Assembly (NCBI GenBank): GCA_029260215.1
Contig: JAJDDQ010000067.1
Coordinates: 62,001 to 126,000 of the forward strand
Length of the DNA: 64,000 nucleotides
Direction of reading: 5' to 3'
Source of the DNA: Phycisphaerae bacterium
GTDB lineage: Bacteria; Planctomycetota; Phycisphaerae; UBA1845
In this document: positions 52,002 to 59,466 of the stretch, piece after piece
How positions within the stretch are numbered: position 1 is the first letter of the stretch
Layout of the letters: each line of letters begins with the position of its first letter
Made by a program: the position numbers and the translations under genes
Notes under the pieces: generated by a model
Database searches by the model: none
The model's input: the letters and a program-made list of their open reading frames with translations, nothing else
Told to the model about the DNA's origin: nothing

Positions 52002-52514
52002 ATGATCGCGACCATGCAGGTTTGTGGAATCGATCCGGGATTGGAGACGACCGGGTACGCCGTGCTGGATCTGTGCGGTGAGAAAATCCGTATTCTCGAT
52101 GCCGGCGTATGTCGGACCGATGTGCATGCACCGCTGCCGGAACGTTTGTATCAACTTTCGACGGACATCTGGGAAGTTTTGACGCAATGGAAACCGTCTG
52201 CCATCGGGGTCGAGCAGTTGTACGCACATTACAAACATCCGCGGACGGCCATCCTGATGGGTCACGCGCGGGGTGTGATCCTGGCTGCGGCGGCGCGACG
52301 CGAAGCCACGATACACAGCTTCAACCCGACACAGGTCAAACAATACCTTACGGGCAACGGGCAGGCGTCGAAGGCGCAAATGCAACGAGCCGTCGCCATC
52401 GCGTGCGGGCTGTCCAAACCGCCCGAACCGAACGACGTAGCCGACGCGCTGGCTGTGGCATTGTGCTGTGCGCACCATAACCGGACGGTTGACCTGACGG
52501 CGCGCGCATGGTGA
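52002..52514 (+). CDS. ruvC: Holliday junction resolvase RuvC
   Basis: Cuts Holliday junctions in concert with RuvAB. The product is 170 residues from ATG 52002, or 166 from ATG 52014, which gives the family-typical M-x-x-x-GIDPG spacing. Acidic active-site residues: Asp in CGIDPGLETTGYA, Glu in IGVEQLYAHYKHPR and the final Asp in NDVADALAVALC. It lies upstream of ruvA, with a 274-bp gap filled by a family B repeat. Confidence 0.94.
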   Translation: MIATMQVCGIDPGLETTGYAVLDLCGEKIRILDAGVCRTDVHAPLPERLYQLSTDIWEVLTQWKPSAIGVEQLYAHYKHPRTAILMGHARGVILAAAARREATIHSFNPTQVKQYLTGNGQASKAQMQRAVAIACGLSKPPEPNDVADALAVALCCAHHNRTVDLTARAW

Positions 52515-52535
52515 AAACGGAAAGTGACAGGTCAG

Positions 52536-52706
52536 CCATGTGCAATGCGTGCGTATATTGTGCCCTTTTCTTGCGGCATGGAACAATCCTTTCCCCCCTT
52601 GCAAAGGGGGGATACAGGGGGGTTTGGGCCAGAGCAACACTCGGTCTCGCAAGAAGAACCTCCCCCAGCCCCTCCTTCGCAAGGAGGGGAGGAAGAAGGC
52701 GACCGT
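52536..52706. repeat. Interspersed GC-rich repeat (family B, copy 3)
   Basis: The most complete pair with copy 4: both share the left flank CCATGTGCAATGCGTGCGTA (from about 52538 here), the first hairpin CCCCCCTTGC/GCAAAGGGGGG and the second CCCCTCCTTCGC/...AAGGAGGGG. It separates ruvC from ruvA. The repeat is open in the ruvA frame, which can mislead start calling. Confidence 0.82.
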
Positions 52707-52788
52707 TGCGTCTGTACGAAAAAGTCTCGTCCTCGCCGTGTTTCTTGTCATCCGACACTGCGCACTGCTGACCTGTTACAACAGAATT

Positions 52789-53427
52789 ATGATAACACAT
52801 ATTACCGGGCAACTTGTTGAGGTTTGCGAAGACCACGTGGTGGTCGATCGTGAAGGCGTGGGGATGACCATCCTGACGCCGGGCTACGCCCTTGCGGAGC
52901 TGGCTGCCCACAATGGCCAAACTGTGACGCTGCACACGATTTTCTTCATCGACGGCGGGCAGAATTCCGGCTTGATGGAACCGCACCTGCTCGGTTTCCC
53001 GCGTGCGGAAGACAAGCTGTTCTTTCGGCGGTTCATTTCGGTCAAGGGCATCGGCCCGAAGAAGGCGTTGAAGGCGCTGTCGGAGCCGGTGGGTCGCATC
53101 GCGAATTGGATCGAACAAGGCGACGCAAAGGCCTTAAAGGGTTTGCCGGGCATTGGGGCGCGGGCGGCGGAGCTGATTGTGGCGGAGCTGCGCGGGAAAC
53201 TTGGCGACCTTGCGGTCAGTGCGTCGGCCCATCTCGCGGTGGACACGTCTCGTCTGACAACAGCGCAACGCGATGCCATCGACGCAATGATCTCTCTCGG
53301 CGACGGTCGGGCCGACGTGGAATCCTGGATTGAGCAGGCGGTGGCATCCGATGCGGCGGCGGATACCGTCGATGAGTGGATTCGGGCGGCGTACCGCGTG
53401 AAGACGGGTTCAGTCGTCGCTCGATGA
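52789..53427 (+). CDS. ruvA: Holliday junction DNA helicase subunit RuvA
   Basis: Binds the four-way junction and loads RuvB. The 212-residue protein starts MITHITGQLVEV, the normal RuvA N-terminus, then has the OB-fold, two helix-hairpin-helix motifs (VKGIGPKKALKAL and LPGIGARAAELIV) and the C-terminal RuvB-contact domain (AIDAMISLGDGRADVESWIEQAV). An upstream frame reading through the family B repeat was rejected. ruvB is not in the window. Its end overlaps the convergent FAD enzyme gene by 18 bp. Confidence 0.95.
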   Translation: MITHITGQLVEVCEDHVVVDREGVGMTILTPGYALAELAAHNGQTVTLHTIFFIDGGQNSGLMEPHLLGFPRAEDKLFFRRFISVKGIGPKKALKALSEPVGRIANWIEQGDAKALKGLPGIGARAAELIVAELRGKLGDLAVSASAHLAVDTSRLTTAQRDAIDAMISLGDGRADVESWIEQAVASDAAADTVDEWIRAAYRVKTGSVVAR

Positions 53428-54948
53428 ATCCTCCGTGTCCTGGCTTGCATCCTTCGCGTTTTCGTCGTCGCCGGGCGTTTTGAACGGGTACATGTTTTGC
53501 TTTTGCGGGTCGCACAGGCCGACGTTGTTGTAGGCAGAGAGGGCGCGGGTGACGCGGTTGGCGAAGGATTCGGGCGTGCTTACGCGATCGGACGAAACGG
53601 CGTTGCAGATTTTACCAACGATTTTGGCGTAACTCTCGTCGTGGGCCAGAAGGAACTCGTCGGACTCCCCGGCTTGTCCGGAGCGCATGCGCTCTTCGGA
53701 AAAAGTGGCAGCGACAAAGTAGAGCATCGTCGTTTGAACCATGATGTCGAAGCGATCCGCCCCTTGCATGCATGCGGCGATGATGCGGTCGTAGCGCTTC
53801 ATCTCTCGGTAGACGGATCGGGAGTATTCGTCGAGCGATTCCACCCGATCCGGCGCGTCCCATTTGTCCTTGAATATGCGGGCCAACCGCTCGACACCGA
53901 ACAGGGTGTGGGCGATGCCGGGGCTGAGGAACGGATCGACGAAGCATACGGCGTGCGGCAGGGCGGCCCAATCTTCGCCGGCGGCGTTGCGTAACCGTCT
54001 TTGCATGCGCAGCGTGGCTGACAACGGCTGAACGGGCTTGGCACGTCTGAATTGCCGACGGATCGACGGGTACTGGAACATCAGCCGCCGCCACTCCTGG
54101 TCAGCGGTTACGGTTCGATCGGCTGGGTATTTCTTGGGATCGAGTGAGAAGCCGGCGCTGACGATGCCGTTGTCGAAGCGCAGCACCCACATCCAGCCGC
54201 CGTCGATAATGTGGTGCAAAGCGGATGCGTCGCAATCGAATGGATGATCGTCGAGCGGATGGCCTCTGCCGGAGAGGATTTCGCGCCAAGGGGCTACGTT
54301 CTCAAAATGCCCGAAGACGGCTCGCGAGGATGTGTAAAACCCTTCGTCCGTGGATTGGTTGCCGACGGCTTCGGTGAGCGCTTGGCCGTCGCCGGTGGCA
54401 TCGACGGCGAAGGACGCGGTGATCTCGATTTCCTCATCGCCCCGCCGCCCTCTGACGACCCAGGGCTTGTCGCGTTTGATCGAAGTTGTGTCGAAACCGT
54501 CGAGGTAGGTGATGCCGGCTTCGGTGACCTTTTTGACGAGGAATGCGTCGAAGTCGGCGCGGAACCACTGGGTGTCTCCGCGTTCGTCGTCGGGATTGGC
54601 GGTGACGAGCAGTTCGTTTGTGTGGTCGGGGACGGGGCGGAACGGCTTGCCGGGTCTGTGCCTGAAGAAGCTGAAACCGCGTTTCAGCCCGCAGGCGATG
54701 TCCGGGTAGGTGCGTTTCCAGGAGCCGTAGTTGCAGAAGGGTTTCAGCCAGCCCAGATCGTAGGTGTCGGCGAGCGATTCCAGTTTGAGGTTGCCGAGCG
54801 GTGTCGAGGATTCACCCACGCGAAAACGCGGATGTCGCCCTTTTTCCAGGAGGACGACGCGCAGGCCTATCTTGTGGGCGATTAGCGCGAGCAGGCTTCC
54901 TGCGAAGCCGGAACCAAGTATGACGATGTCCGCTTTTTCGTTTCGCAT
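53410..54948 (-). CDS. FAD-dependent enzyme, halogenase-like family
   Basis: A 512-residue flavoprotein of the tryptophan-halogenase/geranylgeranyl-reductase-like superfamily. It has GxGxxG as GSGFAG (12-17), the VGESSTPLGN motif (44-53) typical of halogenase-like enzymes, CGLKRGFSFFRHRPG and FVDPFLSPGIAHTLFG around the isoalloxazine site. The diagnostic WxWxIP of flavin halogenases is only partly kept as WMWVLRF, so halogenation is uncertain; a monooxygenase or reductase is also possible. The C-terminus is a Ser/Asp-rich tail. An alternative start is at 54969. It is the last gene of a three-gene operon with radical SAM and AsnB-like genes. Confidence 0.82.
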   Translation of the reverse strand: MRNEKADIVILGSGFAGSLLALIAHKIGLRVVLLEKGRHPRFRVGESSTPLGNLKLESLADTYDLGWLKPFCNYGSWKRTYPDIACGLKRGFSFFRHRPGKPFRPVPDHTNELLVTANPDDERGDTQWFRADFDAFLVKKVTEAGITYLDGFDTTSIKRDKPWVVRGRRGDEEIEITASFAVDATGDGQALTEAVGNQSTDEGFYTSSRAVFGHFENVAPWREILSGRGHPLDDHPFDCDASALHHIIDGGWMWVLRFDNGIVSAGFSLDPKKYPADRTVTADQEWRRLMFQYPSIRRQFRRAKPVQPLSATLRMQRRLRNAAGEDWAALPHAVCFVDPFLSPGIAHTLFGVERLARIFKDKWDAPDRVESLDEYSRSVYREMKRYDRIIAACMQGADRFDIMVQTTMLYFVAATFSEERMRSGQAGESDEFLLAHDESYAKIVGKICNAVSSDRVSTPESFANRVTRALSAYNNVGLCDPQKQNMYPFKTPGDDENAKDASQDTEDSSSDD

Positions 54949-55005
54949 GCGGGCATGATACTCGAACATTCGCGGTTGTCTCGCCCGGCAAAAATGATGA
55001 TCGCC

Positions 55006-55920
55006 TTACACTAAGGGGATTTGCGTGCGGTTCATCTGGTTCAGGCGGTTGATGGCTTCTCTGTCTTTGTCTCGGGCGATTTCGGCGATGTCCCAGAGGT
55101 CGGCGAAAACGCGGCCGGCGTGCAGGGACAATCCCCGGGCGACTACTTCTTCGAGTGAGGCGATCGCGGGCGGGGTGAAATCGCCGGAGCGGGCCAGTGT
55201 TTCCATTGCGCCGTTGCCGGCACGCGTGGGGATGATTGTGCAGCACTCGACGCCCTGCTCAAAAGCCCATTCGATGGATCGCTTGGCCCAATCGATGCCC
55301 TCGGATTCGGTCATAAACGGCGGGCGGAGGAGAATGAACGCGCGGACGCCTACACCCATCTTGCGAAGCAATCGAACGGCGGTGGAGAAATCGTCGAGCG
55401 TCATGCGTTTGTTGAGGCGGCGGAGGACTTCCGGGTGAATCGTTTCGAGGCCCATCGCGACGTGCATGTCGGCGTCGAGCATTTCGCGGAAGGCGAAACA
55501 TCGTCGGCCTATCATTTTGGGGTGACTTTCGACGATTACGGTGTCAAAGCATGACACTGACTCGGCGATGGCTTCGTGGTCGCATTCGGGAATCGCGTTG
55601 GGGTCGAAAAAATTGCCGCTGTTGTAAAGCTTGATGTGCGGAGCCGGTGGCAGGCGATCTAGGGCAAAGCGGATTTGCTCGACGATCTGCCCCGGCTGGA
55701 CGGATTCGCTCGTCGTGTTCTTCCAAAGGTCGCACATCAGACAGCGGAACGGGCATTCGCTATTTGTCAGGAAAACGGTGGACACGTCCTCAAGCCGGCT
55801 GCGATGGGAGAACTCCCGCTCATTGAGAAATGCGTACGGGCGAGACGGATCGACTGCGTTTCTGGGACCGCGTTGCGCCAGAATCCACTCGTCCGTTGAT
55901 TCGACGTCAGGCTTATTCAT
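55006..55920 (-). CDS. Radical SAM protein in the AsnB-like/FAD operon
   Basis: A 304-residue radical SAM enzyme with the cluster motif CxxxCxxC at Cys56, Cys60 and Cys63 in NSECPFRCLMCDLW. Following segments (IKLYNSGNFFDPNAIP, VIVESHPKMIG, MGLETIHPEVLRRLNKRMT) are like the Elp3/RaSEA branch of the superfamily, which modifies tRNA bases, but the resemblance is by eye. No SPASM or B12 domain is visible. ATG 55920 overlaps the upstream gene's end by 8 bp, so it is coupled to the AsnB-like gene. Confidence 0.85.
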   Translation of the reverse strand: MNKPDVESTDEWILAQRGPRNAVDPSRPYAFLNEREFSHRSRLEDVSTVFLTNSECPFRCLMCDLWKNTTSESVQPGQIVEQIRFALDRLPPAPHIKLYNSGNFFDPNAIPECDHEAIAESVSCFDTVIVESHPKMIGRRCFAFREMLDADMHVAMGLETIHPEVLRRLNKRMTLDDFSTAVRLLRKMGVGVRAFILLRPPFMTESEGIDWAKRSIEWAFEQGVECCTIIPTRAGNGAMETLARSGDFTPPAIASLEEVVARGLSLHAGRVFADLWDIAEIARDKDREAINRLNQMNRTQIPLV

Positions 55921-57241
55921 AGAGGGCGAGAAACGCCTTGCGGTACTCGTTGGCTGACTGAGCGAACGCTTGGCTGAACCCGTCGGCAGACAATGCGCCG
56001 TGCTGAAAACGCCGTTTTTCAAAGATGGGCATGTCCCGATCGGTGATTGACTTAACGGCGGTCGCGACGATCTCGCCCTTGAGCGCGTAGAGACGATTAT
56101 GATCCCAGTCGGTCAGTGTGATGAAGGGAATATCCTCGGCGACGGCGATGACCTCGGGGCAGGTGTAGGGGCTGAAGCTGCGGAAACCGTTCAGGCTGGC
56201 CGGTGCGTAGGTGCGTACGCAGCCGCGACTCTGCCCGCCGGAGTAGGTCAGCGAATGCTTGATGGAATCGACGCCCCAGCCCTCCTGATAGAGCATGCTG
56301 TTGTTGAGCACGCTGCGGATGGTGAGTTCGGGGTTTTCCTCGATAGGGTAATCTTTCAGGTTTTCGTCGCCGCCGTCGCCGTCGAGCAGGTATTTCCAAT
56401 CCGCATAGCGCGCACGAATGCCGCGACAGAGGGCCATCGCCATCGCGCCAGCTTCTATGTCGAGCGGCTTGTAATCCTCGAGTGTGCGAATGGCATCATG
56501 CGGGTCGATGTCATCGCGTGACACTTCGATCGTTTCGAGGAATACGTCCATGCCGAGCGCGCTCATGAACTCGCGGGCCTGTTTCAGATCCTGACCGCCG
56601 CCGTCGACGCTGAGTGTGAGGGCCTTTAGTCGCGATGGGGACATCCCCAATTCGAGCAAAGCATGATGCGCGAGGAGGAAGATCGAGCCGCTGTCTATGC
56701 CGCCGGAAAAGCAGACGCCGATCGGTTCGCCAGCCGGCACGATTCGAAGCCACTTGCGAATCGCCTCGTAGGTCGCTTGGCCGTAGCGTTGGCCGATGAC
56801 GTTCACATCCGGGAGCATCGTGCCGCGCGGCGGGTTGAAAAATCGGTTGTAGACGGGGTTGGGATCGGGGCAGCCGAGCAGTCGGATTTCGACGATGTGG
56901 TGGGCGGGCACCATTCTTGTGTAGGACGGACGAAACTGGTCGGCCAACCCTTCTGTTTCGAGCCATGTGCGAATCGTGTCGATGCGGTCTGCGATGACCA
57001 GGGCAGGCCCTTCCTGGCGCTTGGCGATGAAGTAGCGCATGGGGCGATCGAGCGAACGGGCCATGCGCACGGTTTTGCCGCGTTGACCGACGAGTGCGAA
57101 TTGGCCGTCGATTGCGGCGACCTGTTGTGTTTGGCCTTCGGCGACAGCTTCGCGGGCGTCGTTGATGCTCATGTTGAAGATGGTATTGCGTTCGGGGTCT
57201 AGCAGATCGACCACGCGCGAAATTGGTTGTGTTGTGTGCAT
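55913..57241 (-). CDS. Asparagine synthetase-like amidotransferase lacking the glutaminase cysteine
   Basis: A 442-residue protein. The C-terminal half is an AsnB-type ATP pyrophosphatase with PP-loop FSGGIDS (178-184) and LLDGDGGDENLKDYP (286-299). The N-terminal half resembles a class II glutaminase fold but starts MHTTQPISR, without the essential Cys2. It may therefore use ammonia or, as in beta-lactam synthetase, form an intramolecular amide after adenylating a carboxylate; this is inference. GAGGAG lies eight bases ahead of the ATG. It leads the operon with the radical SAM and FAD genes. Confidence 0.85.
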   Translation of the reverse strand: MHTTQPISRVVDLLDPERNTIFNMSINDAREAVAEGQTQQVAAIDGQFALVGQRGKTVRMARSLDRPMRYFIAKRQEGPALVIADRIDTIRTWLETEGLADQFRPSYTRMVPAHHIVEIRLLGCPDPNPVYNRFFNPPRGTMLPDVNVIGQRYGQATYEAIRKWLRIVPAGEPIGVCFSGGIDSGSIFLLAHHALLELGMSPSRLKALTLSVDGGGQDLKQAREFMSALGMDVFLETIEVSRDDIDPHDAIRTLEDYKPLDIEAGAMAMALCRGIRARYADWKYLLDGDGGDENLKDYPIEENPELTIRSVLNNSMLYQEGWGVDSIKHSLTYSGGQSRGCVRTYAPASLNGFRSFSPYTCPEVIAVAEDIPFITLTDWDHNRLYALKGEIVATAVKSITDRDMPIFEKRRFQHGALSADGFSQAFAQSANEYRKAFLALYE

Positions 57242-57325
57242 TGGGCATTCTCCTCAAGATTGACTCCGGATGATCCACCAGTCGGGTGGGATTGTCCAGA
57301 TGGATACTGTCGAAGCATTGCGGAG

Positions 57326-58058
57326 CCTGAATCCCTACTTCGCTCCGGTTGTTAACTCCTTGAATGTCAATGGTTTGGCTTCGACGGCAACAGTCACCAG
57401 CCGGTCGAAGAACCTCGCCTTCTTGCCCTTGTAGTGTCCCCGAAACATGTATGCCGCAAGATACTTATCCATGTGCTTGGGCGAGACAGCGTGGCACTTC
57501 CCCAGAATCGCTCGCTTGGCTTCGGTCTCTGCGGTCTTTGTGAGTCCTTTATGTTCAGGGAGTTCGTTTCGCTGACGCATCGCTTCACGGAGCTTTTGCA
57601 ACAAGGTCCACGCCGTCTGGTAGGTGGTATCAGCTTGCTCGGCCAAGTCCACAGCAGAGACACCTTCCCGACAACCGGCAAGGAGATGCATCGTCCAAAA
57701 CCACTTCCATAACGGCACGTGAGACCGGTGAAACAGGGTGCCAGCAGTCGGAGAAGTCTGTCGGTGGCAACCGCGGCATTCCACCAGTCCACGCTTGCGG
57801 AGCCACCAGCCGTGTTTGTGACTGCAGTCAGGACAGACGAACTCCTCAAGACCGTCGCCCCATCGCCTTCTCTTGATGTAATCGAGGCAGTCTGTGTTGT
57901 CACCGAATCGGCGGAAAAACACTGCAGTCCCGGGGATCTTTGAAAGGGGGTGGTTTCGGCGAGACTCGGCAAGCATGGTCGGTCCTTTGCTCTGGTCTAG
58001 GAACTCGAAAGCCCGGAAGATACGGTCCTCTCAAACCGGAGTCAAGGCGATATTCAGG
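57326..58058 (-). mobile_element. IS1595-family insertion element, 733 bp, with 8-bp target duplication
   Basis: Imperfect terminal inverted repeats: the left end begins CCTGAATCCCTACTTCGCTC and the right end, read inward, begins CCTGAATATCGCCTTGACTC, about 19 of 25 positions matching. Direct copies of TTGCGGAG flank it at 57318-57325 and 58059-58066; 8-bp duplications are normal for the IS1595 family. Its transposase lacks the catalytic domain, so the element is non-autonomous. It inserted between the AsnB-like gene and the arsR promoter. Confidence 0.85.
57335..57976 (-). CDS. IS1595-family transposase, internally deleted
   Basis: A 213-residue product with the IS1595 N-terminal zinc ribbon (Cys48-x2-Cys51, Cys67-x2-Cys70 in CPDC and CRGC), the following WxWxxxHLLAGCREGVSAVDLAEQ helix-turn-helix region and a C-terminal piece VSPKHMDKYLAAYMFRGHYKGKK. 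The expected DDE segment between them (a VEVDETYVGG-like start and the later acidic residues) is missing, an in-frame loss of about 100 residues. It should be unable to catalyse transposition by itself; it might still bind the ends. Confidence 0.85.
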   Translation of the reverse strand: MLAESRRNHPLSKIPGTAVFFRRFGDNTDCLDYIKRRRWGDGLEEFVCPDCSHKHGWWLRKRGLVECRGCHRQTSPTAGTLFHRSHVPLWKWFWTMHLLAGCREGVSAVDLAEQADTTYQTAWTLLQKLREAMRQRNELPEHKGLTKTAETEAKRAILGKCHAVSPKHMDKYLAAYMFRGHYKGKKARFFDRLVTVAVEAKPLTFKELTTGAK

Positions 58059-58080
58059 TTGCGGAGTTACAAGATTGTCC

Positions 58081-58118
58081 TTGACAAAGACGCTTCTACG
58101 TGTCACCATATAGTGACA
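58081..58118 (+). promoter_or_regulatory. Promoter and autoregulatory operator of arsR-like gene
   Basis: TTGACA (58081-58086) is a perfect -35 box. The inverted repeat TGTCAC-CATATA-GTGACA (58101-58118) has perfect 6-base arms, holds a TATAGT and runs into the ATG at 58118. A bound ArsR-type dimer would block transcription and translation of its own gene. The spacing between TTGACA and TATAGT (22) is not ideal, so the exact -10 is uncertain. Confidence 0.55.
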
Positions 58119-58489
58119 TGAAAAGTTCACTGGATGAAGATGATCGAATCTGGCGGGCGTTGGGCGACCCGGTTCGGCGAAAAATGCTGGATGTGCTGGC
58201 CGATGGCCCTCAAACGACGGGTGCGATGGTTGGGCGTTTCGAGCCACTTTGTCGAACAGCCGTCATGAAGCATTTGGACGTGCTGGTGAGGGCGCGGCTG
58301 GTCATGGTCAAGCGGGAAGGTCGGGTGCGTTGGAATCATTTCAACCCCGTGCCGATCGACCGTATTTGCGGACGGTGGCTGGACGCGCACCGTCGGCGGC
58401 GGAGTGCCGCACTAAACCGGCTGAAGCGTGTCGTTGAAGCGCCTGTCGTGGGCGAAACTGAGATTGCAAAGGAGAAGGTGAAACAATGA
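58118..58489 (+). CDS. ArsR-family transcriptional regulator
   Basis: A 123-residue winged helix-turn-helix regulator: WRALGDPVRRKMLDVLADGPQTTGAM leads into the recognition helix CRTAVMKHLDVLVRARLVMVKREGRVRWNHFNP. No metal-binding cysteine pair of the CxC type is seen, placing it with the SRPBCC-linked ArsR proteins. A GTG at 58100 would place the start inside the inverted repeat and is less likely. It is coupled to the AHSA1 gene by ATGA. Confidence 0.9.
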   Translation: MKSSLDEDDRIWRALGDPVRRKMLDVLADGPQTTGAMVGRFEPLCRTAVMKHLDVLVRARLVMVKREGRVRWNHFNPVPIDRICGRWLDAHRRRRSAALNRLKRVVEAPVVGETEIAKEKVKQ

Positions 58490-58947
58490 TAACGCACAAA
58501 GTAGATGAGGTTCGGGCGGTTCAATATGAATTCGAAGTCGATATCGCCGCGTCGCCGCAGCGCGTTTGGCGATCGCTGACGGATCAACTGGGTGCGTGGT
58601 GGCTGCCTGATTTTCATATGCTCGGTCCCGATTCGATCGTGACGCTCGAACCCGTGCCCGGCGGGCGGCTGTTCGAGCAGTGCGGCGACAAGGGTCTGCT
58701 GTGGTATACGGTGTTGGCGATCGCGCCGAACGAGTCGTTGAGCCTGGCTGGTTATTGCACGCAGGACTGGAGCGGTCCGCACAGTACGCTGCTGACCGTC
58801 AAGCTGGCTGCGATGGGGAAGAGCACGCGCGTCACGATCTCCGACGCGCTCTATGGCCGGGTGACGGATGAGCAGGTGGCGTCGTCGAGTTCTGGTTGGA
58901 AAATGCTGTTCACGGACGGTTTGAAACGTTTCGCGGAATCTGAATGA
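58486..58947 (+). CDS. AHSA1/SRPBCC domain protein
   Basis: A 153-residue START/SRPBCC-fold protein (YEFEVDIAASPQRVWRSLTDQLGAWW..., VPGGRLFEQCGDKGLLWYTVLAIAPNESL) that could bind a hydrophobic ligand. ArsR-AHSA1 pairs are common and are thought to be a small sensing module; the ligand is unknown. The ATG overlaps the arsR stop, and a signal-peptide protein follows 28 bp downstream. Confidence 0.88.
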   Translation: MITHKVDEVRAVQYEFEVDIAASPQRVWRSLTDQLGAWWLPDFHMLGPDSIVTLEPVPGGRLFEQCGDKGLLWYTVLAIAPNESLSLAGYCTQDWSGPHSTLLTVKLAAMGKSTRVTISDALYGRVTDEQVASSSSGWKMLFTDGLKRFAESE

Positions 58948-58975
58948 AACACAATAACTCTCGAAGGGATATGCC

Positions 58976-59416
58976 ATGAAGCTCGGACTTGGTTTTTTTG
59001 CGATACTGTCTCTCACGACCATGTGGACCTCGCCTGCCGCCGAACGCTCGAAACAAAAGGACGACGAAGCGAGCACGGTTTCACGGTTTCTGGCTGCGTT
59101 CAACGCTCACGACGTGGCTGGCTTGACAAGACTGGTCACCGACGATATCGAATGGCTCAGCGTACGTGGCGACGAGATATCGACGGAGACGAAAGGTCGC
59201 ACCGCACTGAAGAACGCGATGACCGCTTATTTCGATTCGACGCCCGGTGTGCGCTCGACGCACGAAGCATCATTCGAGTCCGGCGATTTCGTTTCTGTTC
59301 GCGAACGTGTCTATTGGGGCGCGAAGGGACGTGAATCGTCGCAGGCGGCCATTGCGGTTTACGAGTTGTCCGATGGGAAAATTCGTCGGGTCTGGTACTA
59401 CCGGGCGTCGAAGTAG
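58976..59416 (+). CDS. Exported SnoaL/NTF2-like protein
   Basis: A 146-residue protein with a signal peptide (MKLGLGFFAILSLTTMWTSPAAE) and a SnoaL-like cone fold: FLAAFNAHDVAGLTRLVTDDIEWLS, FESGDFVSVRERVYWGAKG, AIAVYELSDGKIRRVWYYR. Ligand-binding or catalytic roles are both known in this fold; none can be assigned. It is the third gene of the arsR operon. Confidence 0.82.
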   Translation: MKLGLGFFAILSLTTMWTSPAAERSKQKDDEASTVSRFLAAFNAHDVAGLTRLVTDDIEWLSVRGDEISTETKGRTALKNAMTAYFDSTPGVRSTHEASFESGDFVSVRERVYWGAKGRESSQAAIAVYELSDGKIRRVWYYRASK

Positions 59417-59466
59417 ATCGAGCCGGTTTCGGATCGGCGACGGGTGGTCTGGATTTCGCGGTGCCG

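Noticed and set aside
52540-52788. N-terminal extension of ruvA
   Set aside because: It translates the family B repeat; RuvA proteins start at the MITHITGQ-type sequence.
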